DNA of 64,000 nt from Methanospirillum stamsii (GCF_046244385.1 NZ_CP176366.1:2976001-3040000); one strand, 5' to 3'; numbered from the stretch's first letter, positions 52,873 through 62,298 are shown. Notes: a model not told the origin generated them from the letters alone. Program-made: numbers and translations.

Positions 52873-53280
52873 ATGGTTTTAATGAAATGGTCTGAAGATT
52901 TAAGTGTTCATATATCTGAAATTGATGAACAGCATAAAAATCTGATTAATCTTATCAATTCACTTCACGAGGCAATGCTTGAGCGAAAAGGAAAAGAAAT
53001 CATGGGAGATATACTTGACAAACTTGCCGCTTATACCGTCTACCATTTCTCAACTGAAGAAAAATACATGAATCAGTTTGAATATATCGGGCTACTTTCT
53101 CATAAAAAAGAACATGATGCGTTTGTCTCAAAAGTAGAATCATTCATCGCTGATTATCAGGCAAACAAACTTGGAATTTCAATGGAAGTAATGAGTTTTT
53201 TGAAAAACTGGGTTTCTAATCATATTAAAGGAACTGACAAAAAATATTCAGAAACCTTTCAAAAAAATGGTCTTATTTAA
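52873..53280 (+). CDS. Bacteriohemerythrin
   Basis: The 135-residue four-helix protein has the complete diiron ligand set: H21 (DEQHKN), H58 and E62 (YHFSTEE), H77 and H81 (SHKKEHD) and H117 with D122 (NHIKGTD). It should bind O2 reversibly at a diiron site in the cytoplasm, which in an anaerobe suggests oxygen sensing, storage or scavenging. The length is standard for single-domain members. It stands alone on the plus strand, divergent from the beta-helix gene. Confidence 0.95.
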   Translation: MVLMKWSEDLSVHISEIDEQHKNLINLINSLHEAMLERKGKEIMGDILDKLAAYTVYHFSTEEKYMNQFEYIGLLSHKKEHDAFVSKVESFIADYQANKLGISMEVMSFLKNWVSNHIKGTDKKYSETFQKNGLI

Positions 53281-53340
53281 TCAACTTATTATCATCACCT
53301 TTCACATCTAATTTTATGATAGAAATGCAATGAGCTAGAG

Positions 53341-55362
53341 ATGAACGAGCTGCAGGACTGGTTTGCGTATAAAGCATTTCGGCCAGGTCAGGAAGAGATG
53401 CTTCGAAAAGCAGCAGAAACTGCGAAATCCGGTGGAGTTCTGATGATAGATGCTCCAACTGGTTCTGGAAAATCTTCAGTTGTTTCAGCATTGCTTGCAG
53501 CAAGAAAAGACCGACAGATAATAGTCGCAGTCAGAACAATTTCTCAACTTGCAACATATATACGTGAACTGGAATTAATCCGGAAAAAACAACCCGGATT
53601 AAAATTTTCATACCTGGTTGGAAAAGGGTCGATGTGTCCTCTTGGAGGAACCGGGGATATTTATCGGAAATGTGAAGCGGTAAAAGCCTTCTCTACTGCT
53701 CTTATTCGGGAAAGAGCAGACAGGGGTTCTCTTGATCCTTCCCGAGACAAACAAATCCTCCTGCAGATTCAGAAAAATGATTCGGAACATCCTCTTATCT
53801 GCCCGTATTATATTAGAAGCAGAATTGCTATACAGAATGAAAAGGGAGGAGGATTCCGCCTGGTTCCTTCTGAAGCATGCAAAAAGCTTTCAGGAAGGGT
53901 TATTGAACATTGCATAAAACCGGAGTCACTCAAAGAAGTATGTAATGGTGTTTGTCCGTATGAGGTCATGGCACAGGCATCATTGCAGTCTGATGTACTG
54001 ATATGTAATTATCACCACATCATGGATGACCAGATCCGGGAACAACTGTATCTGAATCTTCAGAAAGAACCTGGAGACATTCTGCTTCTGATTGATGAAG
54101 CACATAACTGTGGAGACGCGATGCAGGATATCATGTCTATTAGTCTTGATCATCGTTCTCTTGAACAGGCAGATCATGATATCTCTTCCCTCAAAAAAGA
54201 TGTGAAGGATCTTGAAGCTATCCGAAGGCTTATTCCTGGAATTCGAAAATTTCTCGATGGTCTCAGACGTTCATCAGAAACAGAAGACTGGTTTGACCCA
54301 CAACTCTTTAGCAGGATTATCCTTCGTGAATCATTTTTTGGTTCAATGGAGGAGGTGGTTGATAACCTCATGGATCTTGCTGAATCTATAAAGGAAACAA
54401 ACAGCAAGAGAGGAGATTATCGCACTTCCGGAATAGAAAGATTGTCCGCTTTTTTGTATCGGCTTCACAACTCTGGAACAAATCCAGCTTACCTGACATT
54501 ATTCAGGAAAGAGCCTGATAATATCTATCTTGAAGTTCGGAATATTGATCCTTCACCTTCTCTTTCAACTCTTGCTAAAGAGCACTTCTGTTCTGTATTC
54601 ATATCCGGGACATTAACGCCTCTCCGGAGTTATCAACAATTGTATTTCCGTGTCCTTCCAACCGATTATCCAATTTCGACATTTTCTTTACCCAACCATT
54701 TTCCAAGGAAAAACAGGCTGCTCATGGTAACATCAGATATTACATCAGCCTACTCCCAACGACAGTCCAATGATAATACAAAAAGGATTGTTAATTATAT
54801 TCGCTCATTTTGTCATATTCCCGGAAACTTAGGGGTATGGTTTCCTTCTTATCAGATGCTTGAATCAGTAACGAGGGAAGTAGAACACTATATTCTGGAT
54901 AGGGAAGTGTTTATTGAGCCGCGTGAAAGTAGCGAAGCGGGAGCACTTTTGTCCAGATTCATGGATCTTCCGGGAATTGGAAAAAAAGGAATTTTATTTG
55001 CAGTATGCGGAGGGAAATTTTCTGAGGGTCTTGATTACCGGGGTGATATGCTCAATGGAGCTCTCGTAATTGGCCTTCCTCTTGCACCATGGAATCAGGT
55101 CCGTCAGATGATAATGCAATATTATACAAGACAGTATGGAGAAGAAGGGAAATTTATTGCATATACTCTTCCCGCCCTGAACAAAGTTCTCCAGGCACTA
55201 GGCCGGGTGCTCCGGACACCAGAGGATCATGGTGTTCTGATAATTGGGGAGAACCGGTTTTTGGATGATGCCATTAAAGAGAAACTTCCTGTATGGATGC
55301 AGGATGAATTACAGGAGGTATCAGTTCAGTCCTTTTCTCCTCTCATCAGGGGCTGGAAATAA
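53341..55362 (+). CDS. XPD/DinG-type superfamily 2 DNA helicase with likely iron-sulfur cluster
   Basis: The 673-residue protein has Walker A DAPTGSGKSS (residues 38-47) and DEAH box LIDEAHNC (about 245). The C-terminal helicase motifs include SGTLTPL, FSEGLDYRG and ALGRVLRTPED. Cysteines between motifs I and II (MCPLGG, IYRKCEAV, LICPYY, CKKL, EHCIKP, CNGVCPYE) can supply the [4Fe-4S] site of the Rad3/XPD family. It unwinds DNA 5'-to-3' in repair. It overlaps the O6-methylguanine methyltransferase gene by one base, which supports a repair operon. The distinction between XPD and DinG is not certain. Confidence 0.88.
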   Translation: MNELQDWFAYKAFRPGQEEMLRKAAETAKSGGVLMIDAPTGSGKSSVVSALLAARKDRQIIVAVRTISQLATYIRELELIRKKQPGLKFSYLVGKGSMCPLGGTGDIYRKCEAVKAFSTALIRERADRGSLDPSRDKQILLQIQKNDSEHPLICPYYIRSRIAIQNEKGGGFRLVPSEACKKLSGRVIEHCIKPESLKEVCNGVCPYEVMAQASLQSDVLICNYHHIMDDQIREQLYLNLQKEPGDILLLIDEAHNCGDAMQDIMSISLDHRSLEQADHDISSLKKDVKDLEAIRRLIPGIRKFLDGLRRSSETEDWFDPQLFSRIILRESFFGSMEEVVDNLMDLAESIKETNSKRGDYRTSGIERLSAFLYRLHNSGTNPAYLTLFRKEPDNIYLEVRNIDPSPSLSTLAKEHFCSVFISGTLTPLRSYQQLYFRVLPTDYPISTFSLPNHFPRKNRLLMVTSDITSAYSQRQSNDNTKRIVNYIRSFCHIPGNLGVWFPSYQMLESVTREVEHYILDREVFIEPRESSEAGALLSRFMDLPGIGKKGILFAVCGGKFSEGLDYRGDMLNGALVIGLPLAPWNQVRQMIMQYYTRQYGEEGKFIAYTLPALNKVLQALGRVLRTPEDHGVLIIGENRFLDDAIKEKLPVWMQDELQEVSVQSFSPLIRGWK

Positions 55363-55832
55363 TGAAGGAGATGGAAGGGTCAATAAAATTTGGTCTCTGG
55401 TTTGTTTATATCCGGTGGAATTCGGATAATCTGGTAAGTAGAATCAGGTTTGTAAAAACTGCAGTTTCCGGAGCAGTTCCAGTATCGTTATCAAAATATC
55501 TTGCCGGAAAAGTAACAACGTTGTATCCCCTGGAAAGCATCCACCTCCGGGAAGAAGGAACATACGGTGAGATATACCGGCAGGTTCATGCAATTCCCTA
55601 TGGAGAAATAAAAACATATAAGGAGATTGCAGAATTTGTAGGTACTGCCCCACGGGTTGTCGGACTGGCCATGAAACGCAATCTTACACCAATTCTCATC
55701 CCATGTCATCGTGTTTTATCATCTCATGGTCTTGGTGGCTTTACACCTGATATCTCAATAAAAGAGGATCTTTTAAAACTTGAATCGAATTTCCTGAAAA
55801 AAGTGAAAATTCATGAACAGGATCAGGTATGA
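55362..55832 (+). CDS. ogt: Methylated-DNA-protein cysteine methyltransferase (MGMT/Ogt)
   Basis: The 156-residue suicide repair protein has the active-site PCHRVLSS motif with the acceptor cysteine near residue 110. It is preceded by AIPYGEIKTYKEIAEFVGTAPRVVG, the winged-helix DNA-binding part with the arginine finger (APRVVG). It removes alkyl groups from O6 of guanine. Codon overlap with the helicase upstream (one base) and the MobA-like gene downstream (4 bases) indicates one transcript. The N-terminal half is short, as in other archaeal members. Confidence 0.92.
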   Translation: MKEMEGSIKFGLWFVYIRWNSDNLVSRIRFVKTAVSGAVPVSLSKYLAGKVTTLYPLESIHLREEGTYGEIYRQVHAIPYGEIKTYKEIAEFVGTAPRVVGLAMKRNLTPILIPCHRVLSSHGLGGFTPDISIKEDLLKLESNFLKKVKIHEQDQV

Positions 55833-56422
55833 AATCTGCGTTCATCCTTGTCGGTGGTATGGCATCGAGAGCGAATGGATTACCAAAGTATGAGTTTACA
55901 TATGATGGTAAAACCTTTCTTGAAAAACAGGTTGAGGAATTAAGACTTTGTACTGATGAAATTTTTATCATCGGTCGGAACAAAGATCAGGAAGCACTAA
56001 TTCCTCATTTTTTTGGTGTTTCATTTATTCATGATATCAGGCAGGGTCAGGGCCCCGCAGGAGGAGTTCATGCAGGAGCATGGAATTCAGGTGGGGACTA
56101 TTTTTTTATAACCGCTTGTGATATGCCTTTTTTATCGTGTAAAGTTATTTCATATCTTTTTACCGCTGCAAAAGGATATGGGGGTGCGGTTCCTTTCTGG
56201 GAAGACGGGAAATATGAACCATTATGCGCTGTTTACTCACGTTCATCAGTTCGGGAGTATTATGAAAACCATCAAAACCGTCGTCTTTCACTCTTAATAA
56301 AAGGTATTAATGCAAAACTTATTCCGGTAACGGATATCCGAAATATTGATCCTGGAATCGATGTTTTTGTAAATATCAATGATCTTCAATCACTATCATC
56401 TTTGAATGAAAAAATAGATTAG
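55829..56422 (+). CDS. MobA-like molybdenum-cofactor nucleotidyltransferase
   Basis: The 197-residue protein has a nucleotidyltransferase fold start, ILVGGMASRANGLPKYEF, which resembles the LAGGxSxRMGxxK loop of MobA. ITACDMPFLS near residue 95 holds the metal-binding aspartate, and WEDGKYEPLCAVYSR follows. MobA attaches GMP to molybdopterin to give the guanine dinucleotide cofactor. It is the third gene of the helicase-MGMT operon. The loop is a little degenerate, so a related sugar-nucleotide enzyme is possible. Its stop overlaps the convergent lipoprotein gene by 4 bases. Confidence 0.78.
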   Translation: MKSAFILVGGMASRANGLPKYEFTYDGKTFLEKQVEELRLCTDEIFIIGRNKDQEALIPHFFGVSFIHDIRQGQGPAGGVHAGAWNSGGDYFFITACDMPFLSCKVISYLFTAAKGYGGAVPFWEDGKYEPLCAVYSRSSVREYYENHQNRRLSLLIKGINAKLIPVTDIRNIDPGIDVFVNINDLQSLSSLNEKID

Positions 56423-57621
56423 ATTTTTGATATTCTGTCTGAAATTAAGGAACTGTATCGCTTTAACTCATTCAGAGAGACAGGCGGAACTGAATAACTG
56501 GTAAGTTCAACCAGGTACAAATTATCTTTAAATACAATCCCGGTTTTTCTGATTGATTCAAAACCATACCCTTCATCTCCGGTAATAATGGATACCTGGC
56601 TTTCAGCTTTGTTATTTTCTTTTGTTGCGATGTATGCTTCATCAATTTCTTTACTGGAAGAATATCTGGTAATGTCCTGTGACAATTTTAATCCGGTTGA
56701 TGGAATATTATAAACAGAGGAGTATTTTGTTGTTGTATGGATTTCATCCCCGATTTTTTGCCATCCTTGTCCCAGGTCTTTATCCTTTAAAAAAACACTC
56801 GGCATAAGGGTTTCCCTTTTCTTTTGATCTTCGATTAAGTCAGATACGTTTGAATATAAAGAAAGGGTTGAAGAATCCACCGGAATCTTCATAGTGATAT
56901 TTACCCAAATTGCATCTCCCATGAAATCAAATTGATATTTACCTGCTCTTCGCACCGCTGCAGATTTGTTTGTCTGGCTGTATGTTTTGCCATATCCTTC
57001 ACGAAGAATTTCCTGGTTTGTTGTAGTGTCATACACTCTCATTTCAAACCATGCATCCTGAGATGGACGGGTTTTTGTATATACTATCGTTCCTTCTTTA
57101 TCGCCCGTTCTTTTGTATACTTCCTGTTCATCGGTTACCATCTTCGGAATAAATCCGAGGTCGATATAAAGCGGAGGTGTAATCAGTTCATACGCATATG
57201 CGGATGCATTTTTACTAAACAACTGGTTAGTCATATTGTGGATAGTGATATACTGGCGCTCGGTGGTAGAAACAGGTCTGTTATATTTAAGATATGAAAC
57301 TGATTCATCATTCTGAAGTTCATCATAACTCATCGGTGTTACCTGAATAAAAGATTCATTAGGCAAGGGCGGAGTAGGATTGTCTGTATTCAGTTGATCC
57401 CCCGTTTTTTGTCCATCTGAAGTATTTGTTGCTTCCTGTCCTGGGGAAGTTGTTTGTTGGTTTTTAACCATATCTTTCATGTCTCCTCCGGTTTCGAGGC
57501 CATATGATCCGGTTTCCTGTTGTCCGGATGGTGGAGTAACCTCAACACAACCGGTTATGATAGTGAAAAACAAAAGAGATAAGAATATAAGTACACCGGT
57601 TTTCAGAGTATTAACACACAT
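56419..57621 (-). CDS. Lipoprotein of unknown function
   Basis: The 400-residue protein has a lipoprotein signal (GVLIFLSLLFFTIITGC, Cys25). A low-complexity T/Q/G/P-rich stretch follows to about residue 95, then a globular domain with mixed beta content to the end. No family is recognised. It is probably anchored at the outer face of the membrane. Its 3' end overlaps the MobA-like gene tail to tail by 4 bases. A 104-base gap separates its start from the divergent small membrane protein. Confidence 0.65.
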   Translation of the reverse strand: MCVNTLKTGVLIFLSLLFFTIITGCVEVTPPSGQQETGSYGLETGGDMKDMVKNQQTTSPGQEATNTSDGQKTGDQLNTDNPTPPLPNESFIQVTPMSYDELQNDESVSYLKYNRPVSTTERQYITIHNMTNQLFSKNASAYAYELITPPLYIDLGFIPKMVTDEQEVYKRTGDKEGTIVYTKTRPSQDAWFEMRVYDTTTNQEILREGYGKTYSQTNKSAAVRRAGKYQFDFMGDAIWVNITMKIPVDSSTLSLYSNVSDLIEDQKKRETLMPSVFLKDKDLGQGWQKIGDEIHTTTKYSSVYNIPSTGLKLSQDITRYSSSKEIDEAYIATKENNKAESQVSIITGDEGYGFESIRKTGIVFKDNLYLVELTSYSVPPVSLNELKRYSSLISDRISKI

Positions 57622-57725
57622 AATGTATTCATTCGACTGCCTGAATTATCTACTTGACCATCATGTGAATTCACCAGTCATGTCAGTGAGATTCATATTA
57701 TAATAAATGAAATCAGGATGAACAG

Positions 57726-57995
57726 ATGAAGTACCTCAATATCCGGATGTGGGGGCCGTTTTATATCCTTGGATTACTTCTGGTACTTTATGTCATGTGG
57801 ACTGTTGAGGAGATCCGGCCACAGGGACTCGCGTTATTTCTTGGAAGTTTTCTTATCCTGTTTGTGGTAGGAATAAATTTTTATGTGATGTATAGTGAAG
57901 TCAAAGCGCACGATGAGAAAACAGATAAAAACCGTGAATTGTCCGGACTTGAACCTCTGCCTAAGAAAAAGGGTTTCTTAAAAAAGGGAAAATAA
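57726..57995 (+). CDS. Small membrane protein with two transmembrane helices
   Basis: The 89-residue protein has helices at about residues 10-27 (FYILGLLLVLYVMWTV) and 37-57 (LALFLGSFLILFVVGINFYV). A hydrophilic C-terminal tail rich in lysine (KKKGFLKKGK) is likely cytoplasmic. No family was recognised. It ends 5 bases before the convergent CheR gene. The role is unknown. Confidence 0.6.
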   Translation: MKYLNIRMWGPFYILGLLLVLYVMWTVEEIRPQGLALFLGSFLILFVVGINFYVMYSEVKAHDEKTDKNRELSGLEPLPKKKGFLKKGK

Positions 57996-58000
57996 TATTT

Positions 58001-58849
58001 TCAGGCCTTTTGGAATATTTTTAGCATGGGTTTATATGGTTTAAATAGGGCTTCAACGTCTTTAGACATATATTCCGACATTCCCATAATATAAAATCCA
58101 TCTTTACCCAGACTTTCGGATACGAGTTTTACCAGGTCTTTTTTCTGTTGTTCATTAAAATAGATGGTAACATTCCGGCATGAAACAACATCAAACATTC
58201 TTCCTATCGGTACACCTTTCATCAGGTCATGGGACTGAAACCGTACCATGTTTTTTATGTGATCCCTGATCTTAAATTTTCCGTCTTCTGTCTTTTCAAA
58301 ATGCCTGGATATCTGATTTTCACTCAGATTTTCAAGTGCATTTTTTTCATATATTCCCGTTCTGGCCTTTTTAAGTATTTCTTCATCAATGTCTGTTGCA
58401 ATTATCGCTCCATTATAATTAATTCCGGCTTTTGAAAGTTCATGAAGGAGAATTGCATAGGTGTATGGTTCTTCTCCGGAAGAACATCCGGCACTCCAGA
58501 TTTTTATTGATCTTTTTGCCGTTACAATCGAATTAAAAATCTCTTTTCCAATGAGATTGAATACATCCGGGTCACGAAGAAATTTCGTGACATTTATGGT
58601 TAATGCATTACGCAGTTTTTCTTCTTCTTCAGGATGTGTTTTCAGATATTGATGATACTCAACAAAATCTTTTGATCGGGTTGAGTTCATCCTGGAGAGA
58701 AGTCTTCGTTTGATATAATCCTGTTTATAATTAGTTAACTGAATATTCAGACGTTTTTGAACATCCTGAATAAGTTCGGGAAGGCCTTTGTCGCTTACTT
58801 GTGGTACATTTATCTGGGGGAAAACAGGGGTAGTTATTTTCTTATCCAT
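58001..58849 (-). CDS. cheR: CheR-type protein methyltransferase (second chemosensory locus)
   Basis: With the ATG at 58849 the protein has 282 residues; an earlier in-frame ATG at 58897 would add 16 but runs into the upstream gene. It has the CheR N-terminal helical domain and SAM-binding IWSAGCSSGEEPYTYAILL, then VVSCRNVTIYF. The usual GETxFFR segment is replaced by INVTKFLRDPDVF, a common variant in archaeal CheR. It methylates glutamates on receptors. It is the last gene after the PAS-CheW protein and has no TPRs, unlike the CheR at 13713. Confidence 0.9.
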   Translation of the reverse strand: MDKKITTPVFPQINVPQVSDKGLPELIQDVQKRLNIQLTNYKQDYIKRRLLSRMNSTRSKDFVEYHQYLKTHPEEEEKLRNALTINVTKFLRDPDVFNLIGKEIFNSIVTAKRSIKIWSAGCSSGEEPYTYAILLHELSKAGINYNGAIIATDIDEEILKKARTGIYEKNALENLSENQISRHFEKTEDGKFKIRDHIKNMVRFQSHDLMKGVPIGRMFDVVSCRNVTIYFNEQQKKDLVKLVSESLGKDGFYIMGMSEYMSKDVEALFKPYKPMLKIFQKA

Positions 58850-58880
58850 AATAATCAAAGGGAAAAATATAGGAGAATAT

Positions 58881-61247
58881 TTAACGGAATCCTGCAAGGC
58901 CCGTAAGAATTTCTTTCATATCCAGCCATATTACCAGGTTGTCTCCTTTCTCTGTTCCTTCCCGCTTATCTATGACATCATCATGCTTAACCTTAATGAT
59001 CCCTTTAATTCTGGTTTGGATTCTGGTATTTATCTCATCACCAAGAGCGGTTACCTGTTTATATGCAATCTCAGTGACACTCCGGACATTGTCGACAATA
59101 ATTCCTAAATGTTCTCCATGCGCAGCATCCGATGGAACAACAATAATCTTCTGTCCGGTTCTGTCTTTTTTCATTCCCTCTCCAAGAAGTATGCCAAGAT
59201 CAATAACATGAGTCACTTCTCCGCGGAGGTTAATTATTCCGATGACATGCGGGGGAGTTTTTGGGAGCGGAGTAATCGGAAGCATTTCAACAACTTCTCT
59301 CACCATTCCGATATCCATTGCATAGCGGTTTCCGGATAATTCAAATTCGACTATATCAATTTCCTTAGATATCTCATCAGAAAGTTGAATTTCTCCTGAA
59401 TTTTTGTCTGTAAGTTTCTCTCTGATTTGTGCGATTTCATTTTTAAATTCTGATAATTTTGTCTCTAATTCTGAGACTTTTCCTTGTGCTGTTGTATTAT
59501 CAATAAACCAGATTATCCGAAATTCCGCATGGTCCGGATGAGGAACTGATACTAACTGGTAGTGCCTGGACCCTGTTGGAAAATCCGATGAGAATATCCG
59601 GTTACTATCGAGAGATCCCTGGGATGTCTGTGAAATAATTCCTGGTAAATAGTCCGTAATACTTTCCAATGTAAGGCCGGTCCATTCACAAAATGCATTA
59701 TTTATTCTGGTGACATTTGTTCCGTCATATTCGATTACCGGAATTGGAATTATTTCTATTGAAATGTCATGATGCAATGTGGGCTTAGGTTCGGGAATTT
59801 TTTCATTATTCTGGATTTGGGATACAGGTTTTACAATTTCTTTTTTTGTTTCCTGAGATGGGGTTTCATCACCTGATGACTGGAGGATCAAAATGTGATA
59901 TCCTGCTTCCTCTGAATTATTTGATATAATAAGTCCGGAATATGCCAGCATCCCAAACGGTGATTCTATCCAGATTTCATTAGATAGTACGGTTATCTGA
60001 TCATGAAAATCTACATCTGTTGGAATTTTAAGGCCGATATCAGAAATATTCTGACCGATGAGTTGATCTGTGGAAACTCCAATTAATTCAGAAAAACCTT
60101 CGTTTGCAAGAACGATGGTGTAATATTTATCAAATAAAATAATTGGGGATGGATTAAAATCAATAAGGGTCTTTAAATAAGTATTGGGGATTTCGATAGG
60201 GCTTAAGGGTTCTGAGGATGGTTCTTCTTTTTCTTCTTTTAAATCTACATCTCTATCTATTTCGGTTTCAGATTCTTCTTCGTCTGGAAAAACCTGTAGC
60301 AATAAATGTGATTTATCTTTAATTAGGAGAGGGGAAACTTGTATCCAGATTTTTATTTCTTCATTATTCTGATGAGTAATTACTGTCTGAAAATCATTAC
60401 CCTGATCCGATTCCTTAACATCATTGATAATGGTTACAATATCCGGAGCAAAACCACAACTTGCAATATCCCGAAGATAGACATCCGGATGTTCCCGGGA
60501 TAGGAGTGATAAGAGAGCATCATTAACAAATTGAATGGTACTATATTCATCTATTATTGCAATTGGAACAAAAATTCGTTCCAGGATCGTTTTAAAAATC
60601 TCCGAATATAAATCCTCGGTATCTTTTTCTTCTTCGGGAGTTTCAATCAATAATTTTAAGGAAATCGCATCATGGTCGAATGGAACAATCGGGGGATTTA
60701 GAGATATTGTGGAATATGTTTTTCCATCAGGTGATTTGAATGATTTTTCATCAGGAACATATCGGGAAAATGGAGGAAACTCATGAGTTATTAAACTTCT
60801 TTCCACCGAAAAGATAGAGCAGAAGATATCATTTGCATCCAGGATTTGAAATTCAGATCCAATGAGAATCATTGGGATTGAATGATATTGAAAAATTTCA
60901 AGTGCCCGGTCAAATTCAGTATGTGCAGAAATCAGGTCGGACAGGTATGTTTCATGTTCCTTTTTTATAGTGCTCTGTTCTTCAAGGATTTTATTAAATT
61001 CTGATGATAGTTCATCATTTTCACGGGTTTTTTCCTGTAATAATAGTGTATCATGCTTCAATCGTTCGAGAATTGGATGAAATAACTCCGGTAATGGGGG
61101 AAAATCACCATTTTCATATGAGAGGATGGTGGATAAAATGGATTGAAGTTCATTCTTTTGATATTCAGATTGAATCGGTTTGGGCTCTTTTGGGTTTATC
61201 GAAAATAAACCTCTTCGTCCAGTCTGTTCTTCCTGATTGCTTTGCAT
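58881..61247 (-). CDS. Four-PAS coupling protein with C-terminal CheW domain
   Basis: The 788-residue protein (ATG at 61247, after GGGGGA, overlapping the ParA-like stop as TAATG) has an N-terminal coiled coil (about 50-130). Four PAS-like modules follow, at about 130-230, 235-340, 370-470 and 500-600. A second coiled coil (KVSELETKLSEFKNEIAQIR) leads to a CheW domain (about 635-780, VEFELSGNRYAMDIGMVREV and HVIGIINLRGEVTHVIDLG). It has no methyl-accepting hairpin or kinase, so it is probably a soluble sensor that inserts signal into chemosensory arrays as a CheW-like coupler. An upstream ATG at 61268 exists. Confidence 0.85.
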   Translation of the reverse strand: MQSNQEEQTGRRGLFSINPKEPKPIQSEYQKNELQSILSTILSYENGDFPPLPELFHPILERLKHDTLLLQEKTRENDELSSEFNKILEEQSTIKKEHETYLSDLISAHTEFDRALEIFQYHSIPMILIGSEFQILDANDIFCSIFSVERSLITHEFPPFSRYVPDEKSFKSPDGKTYSTISLNPPIVPFDHDAISLKLLIETPEEEKDTEDLYSEIFKTILERIFVPIAIIDEYSTIQFVNDALLSLLSREHPDVYLRDIASCGFAPDIVTIINDVKESDQGNDFQTVITHQNNEEIKIWIQVSPLLIKDKSHLLLQVFPDEEESETEIDRDVDLKEEKEEPSSEPLSPIEIPNTYLKTLIDFNPSPIILFDKYYTIVLANEGFSELIGVSTDQLIGQNISDIGLKIPTDVDFHDQITVLSNEIWIESPFGMLAYSGLIISNNSEEAGYHILILQSSGDETPSQETKKEIVKPVSQIQNNEKIPEPKPTLHHDISIEIIPIPVIEYDGTNVTRINNAFCEWTGLTLESITDYLPGIISQTSQGSLDSNRIFSSDFPTGSRHYQLVSVPHPDHAEFRIIWFIDNTTAQGKVSELETKLSEFKNEIAQIREKLTDKNSGEIQLSDEISKEIDIVEFELSGNRYAMDIGMVREVVEMLPITPLPKTPPHVIGIINLRGEVTHVIDLGILLGEGMKKDRTGQKIIVVPSDAAHGEHLGIIVDNVRSVTEIAYKQVTALGDEINTRIQTRIKGIIKVKHDDVIDKREGTEKGDNLVIWLDMKEILTGLAGFR

Positions 61248-62104
61248 TATGTTCCCCCTGTATTCCATGAATCAATAATCTTTGATGCATTTTTAAAACC
61301 CGGTAAGGCTGGATCGTCTGGTGCTAAAACGACAAGTGGAATACCCTGTTTATTTGATTGTGAAATTTCTTTTCCTTCATTTACAATGACAACCTCAGGA
61401 ATTTCAACTCTGATTCGTGTTTCGAGATACGTTTGAATCTCCTGAAGTGAATCTGATTTTTTTGGTGCATTAATCCCAAAAAAAGAAGCAATTTTCTCTG
61501 AAAATGAAGCAGGTTTCATTGTACCTTCATTCCATCTGTTTAAAATTGCCATCCCGACATGAATTTTTTTCCCGAGAATTTCAGATATATCCTGTATAAC
61601 CAGGTTAAGATGATCATATCCCGCTATCGCAAAAGTATCCGGTGAAAAAACCATAACCGAATGGTCTGCTGCAATCATTCCGTTCATCATAAACTGTCCC
61701 AGAAAGGGAGGTGTATCAATGAGGATATGATCATATCTGCTTTTGATCTCTTTTATGCCCGTTGAAAGAATATGGTATCGTTCAGGATTCTGATATAAAA
61801 CTGCTTCAGCACCAACAAGGTCCAGATGTGAAGGAACCAGATCTATTCCGGATAATGTTTTTATAATAAAATCTGAAAATAAAATTTCTGGTTTATCATC
61901 GGAACATTGAGAGATATAATACTGGTAAATATTTTTTTGTAATGATTCCGGATGGATTCCTAGACCTATTGTTGCATTTGCCTGGGGATCTGTATCTATT
62001 ACTAAAACTTTCCTCCCCATATGTTTAAGAATACCTGCAATCTGAAGACATGAGGTTGTTTTTCCTGTTCCGCCTTTATGGTGGATAAATGCAACTGCGG
62101 TGAT
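61247..62104 (-). CDS. ParA/MinD-type ATPase with an apparently non-canonical (ATC) start
   Basis: The frame encodes the complete P-loop HHKGGTGKTTSCLQIAG, but only if translation begins upstream of the first ATG (62020), which would delete the P-loop. In frame upstream there is no ATG, GTG or TTG before a TAA at 62122. AGGAGGAG (62108-62115) sits before an ATC at 62104, so ATC is the proposed start, giving 285 residues. Later motifs are VLVIDTDPQANAT (Walker A') and DHILIDTPPF (Walker B). Such ATPases position cargo, including chemosensory arrays (ParC). The gene overlaps the PAS-CheW gene by one base. Confidence 0.8.
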   Translation of the reverse strand: MTAVAFIHHKGGTGKTTSCLQIAGILKHMGRKVLVIDTDPQANATIGLGIHPESLQKNIYQYYISQCSDDKPEILFSDFIIKTLSGIDLVPSHLDLVGAEAVLYQNPERYHILSTGIKEIKSRYDHILIDTPPFLGQFMMNGMIAADHSVMVFSPDTFAIAGYDHLNLVIQDISEILGKKIHVGMAILNRWNEGTMKPASFSEKIASFFGINAPKKSDSLQEIQTYLETRIRVEIPEVVIVNEGKEISQSNKQGIPLVVLAPDDPALPGFKNASKIIDSWNTGGT

Positions 62105-62107
62105 AAG

Positions 62108-62115
62108 CTCCTCCT
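62108..62115 (-). promoter_or_regulatory. Strong ribosome-binding site before the ParA-like gene
   Basis: AGGAGGAG on the minus strand ends three bases before ATC at 62104, five bases after the last G of the AGGAGG core. Such a site is needed only if translation starts here, which supports the P-loop-containing form of the protein. Confidence 0.6.
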
Positions 62116-62298
62116 GTATTTATTAACATTAATCTGGATATTTCTATATATATCTGATGTTTTTTATCTTTTTCACGGATATTATGAAATACTTAGTATC
62201 TCTCGTTGTCCGTAATTATTGTAAATAATGATTTTCTTGAGATATGAAAACTGGCTCTGTTGTTAGAAATATTTTTTTTGAATTTTGTAAAATTTGAA

